From the NCBI GenBank assembly GCA_016844545.1, contig JAENJC010000138.1:1-5872 (forward strand): a DNA stretch of 5,872 bases. The letters are read 5' to 3'. This DNA is from Deltaproteobacteria bacterium. Its GTDB lineage: Bacteria > Desulfobacterota > JAENJC01. The notes under the pieces were generated by a model that worked only from the letters and a program-made list of their open reading frames with translations, did not search any database and was not told the DNA's origin. The first letter of the stretch is position 1. Each line of letters begins with the position of its first letter. The position numbers were made by a program, and so were the translations under genes. Below are positions 5,371 through 5,872 of this stretch, one piece after another.

Positions 5371-5646
5371 ATGACAAAAGCTGAATTAGTATCCACTATC
5401 GCAAAGGATGCAGCCATTCCAAAGGCTGCAGCAGAGAAGGCACTTAATTCCTTTACAGCAAACGTGACCAAGTCTCTCAAGAAGGGAATCAAGGTTACCC
5501 TCGTAGGCTTCGGGACATTCACCGTTTCCAAGAGAGCTGCCAGGAAGGGAAGAAATCCTCAGACTGGCAAGACCATCAGCATCCCTGCAACAAAGGTCCC
5601 TAAGTTTAGGGCTGGCAAGGCTCTTAAAGACGCTGTAAAGAAGTAA
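5371..5646 (+). CDS. hup: HU-family histone-like DNA-binding protein
   Basis: Small dimeric nucleoid protein that binds and bends DNA with little sequence preference. The 91 residues match the HU length of about 90. It begins MTKAELVSTIAKDA (helical dimer body) and has the signature GFGTFTVSKRAARKGRNPQTG at residues 46-66, whose Pro63 sits at the tip of the DNA-gripping arm, then KVPKFRAGKALKDAVKK. The basic arm and absence of IHF-specific features favour HU over IHF. The start is fixed by AAGGAGG (5357-5363), 7 nt before the ATG. It appears monocistronic: a promoter about 300 nt upstream, and a strong terminator 25 nt after the stop. Which HU paralogue it is cannot be told from this window. 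Confidence 0.95.
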   Translation: MTKAELVSTIAKDAAIPKAAAEKALNSFTANVTKSLKKGIKVTLVGFGTFTVSKRAARKGRNPQTGKTISIPATKVPKFRAGKALKDAVKK

Positions 5647-5671
5647 GTTAAGCGGTAAATAGCCTCCCCAC

Positions 5672-5703
5672 GCCCAGTCCGCTTTGCGGACTGGGCTTTT
5701 TTT
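5672..5703 (+). terminator. Strong rho-independent terminator after the HU gene
   Basis: An 11-bp perfect GC-rich stem, GCCCAGTCCGC (5672-5682) with GCGGACTGGGC (5686-5696), has a 3-nt TTT loop and is followed by seven T residues. Confidence 0.95.
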
Positions 5704-5872
5704 ATGGCTCATCCACAAAATCTGTGGGCTAGCTTTGGTTCCGGCAAATTACCAAGAGTATGATATAAGGCTTCCTAAATTTATGCAAGCATGGAAAAAG
5801 CTTTCCGAAGACGACAGAAAACATTAAGTAGCGTTTCTTGAATCTTTGAAAACCGGAAGAAAACGTAATTTT
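5704..5872 (+). pseudogene. Possible remnant of an unrecognised gene with an in-frame stop
   Basis: A frame open from the terminator edge reads …NYQEYDIRLPKFMQAW, then KKLSEDDRKH, then TAA (5825-5827). The same frame continues VAFLESLKTGRKRNF to the window end. The composition is protein-like on both sides of the stop, and one base change (TAA to TAT) would join them. No start codon with a ribosome binding site is visible, and I do not recognise the family. It may be a decayed gene, or a chance frame in spacer DNA. Confidence 0.25.

Overview
The window is about 5.9 kb of mid-GC bacterial chromosome. It holds housekeeping-type genes separated by a short, scarred intergenic patch. No taxon-specific marker is present. 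The Nth, MarC, HU, SAM hydrolase and site-2 protease sequences, together with a YGRCCAC heptamer array, resemble Nitrospirota or Desulfobacterota-like lineages. That placement is a guess from general familiarity, not a search result.

Layout. (1) Positions 2771 down to 1 are a minus-strand operon: nth (endonuclease III), a MarC-family membrane protein, and a large membrane protein with a spermidine-synthase-like SAM-binding domain that runs off the left edge. Both junctions are 4-bp ATGA stop/start overlaps, so translation is probably coupled. (2) Positions 2772-3408 are a divergent, mosaic patch. It contains a hairpin that covers a ribosome binding site, a doubtful small ORF, a near-consensus promoter driving a 61-residue antitoxin-like protein, a clear 3' fragment of a tRNA gene (T-arm, acceptor strand and CCA) starting at the last base of that gene's stop codon, and a rho-independent terminator. 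(3) Positions 3409-5067 are one plus-strand reading frame. It joins a SAM hydrolase (SAM hydroxide adenosyltransferase, DUF62) to an M50 site-2 protease with HELGH and LDG motifs. Its last ~45 residues are out of frame: removing one C from a C5 run at 4929-4933 restores a normal protease C-terminus ending at 5008. (4) Positions 5039-5703 are an HU-family gene with its own promoter, an unusually long ~300-nt leader containing a perfect 10-nt anti-Shine-Dalgarno complement, and a strong terminator. (5) Positions 5704-5872 hold an unrecognised reading frame interrupted by a stop, possibly a gene remnant.

Functionally the genes do not form one pathway. The left operon mixes base-excision repair with two membrane proteins of unclear role. 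The most notable items are the hydrolase-protease fusion with its C-terminal frameshift, the tRNA 3' scar (a likely integration or deletion junction), an in-frame heptamer-repeat insertion in the spermidine-synthase-like gene, and the replacement of one iron-sulfur cysteine by histidine in Nth. No CRISPR array, complete insertion sequence, rRNA or intact tRNA is visible. I did not find a convincing new multi-gene system.
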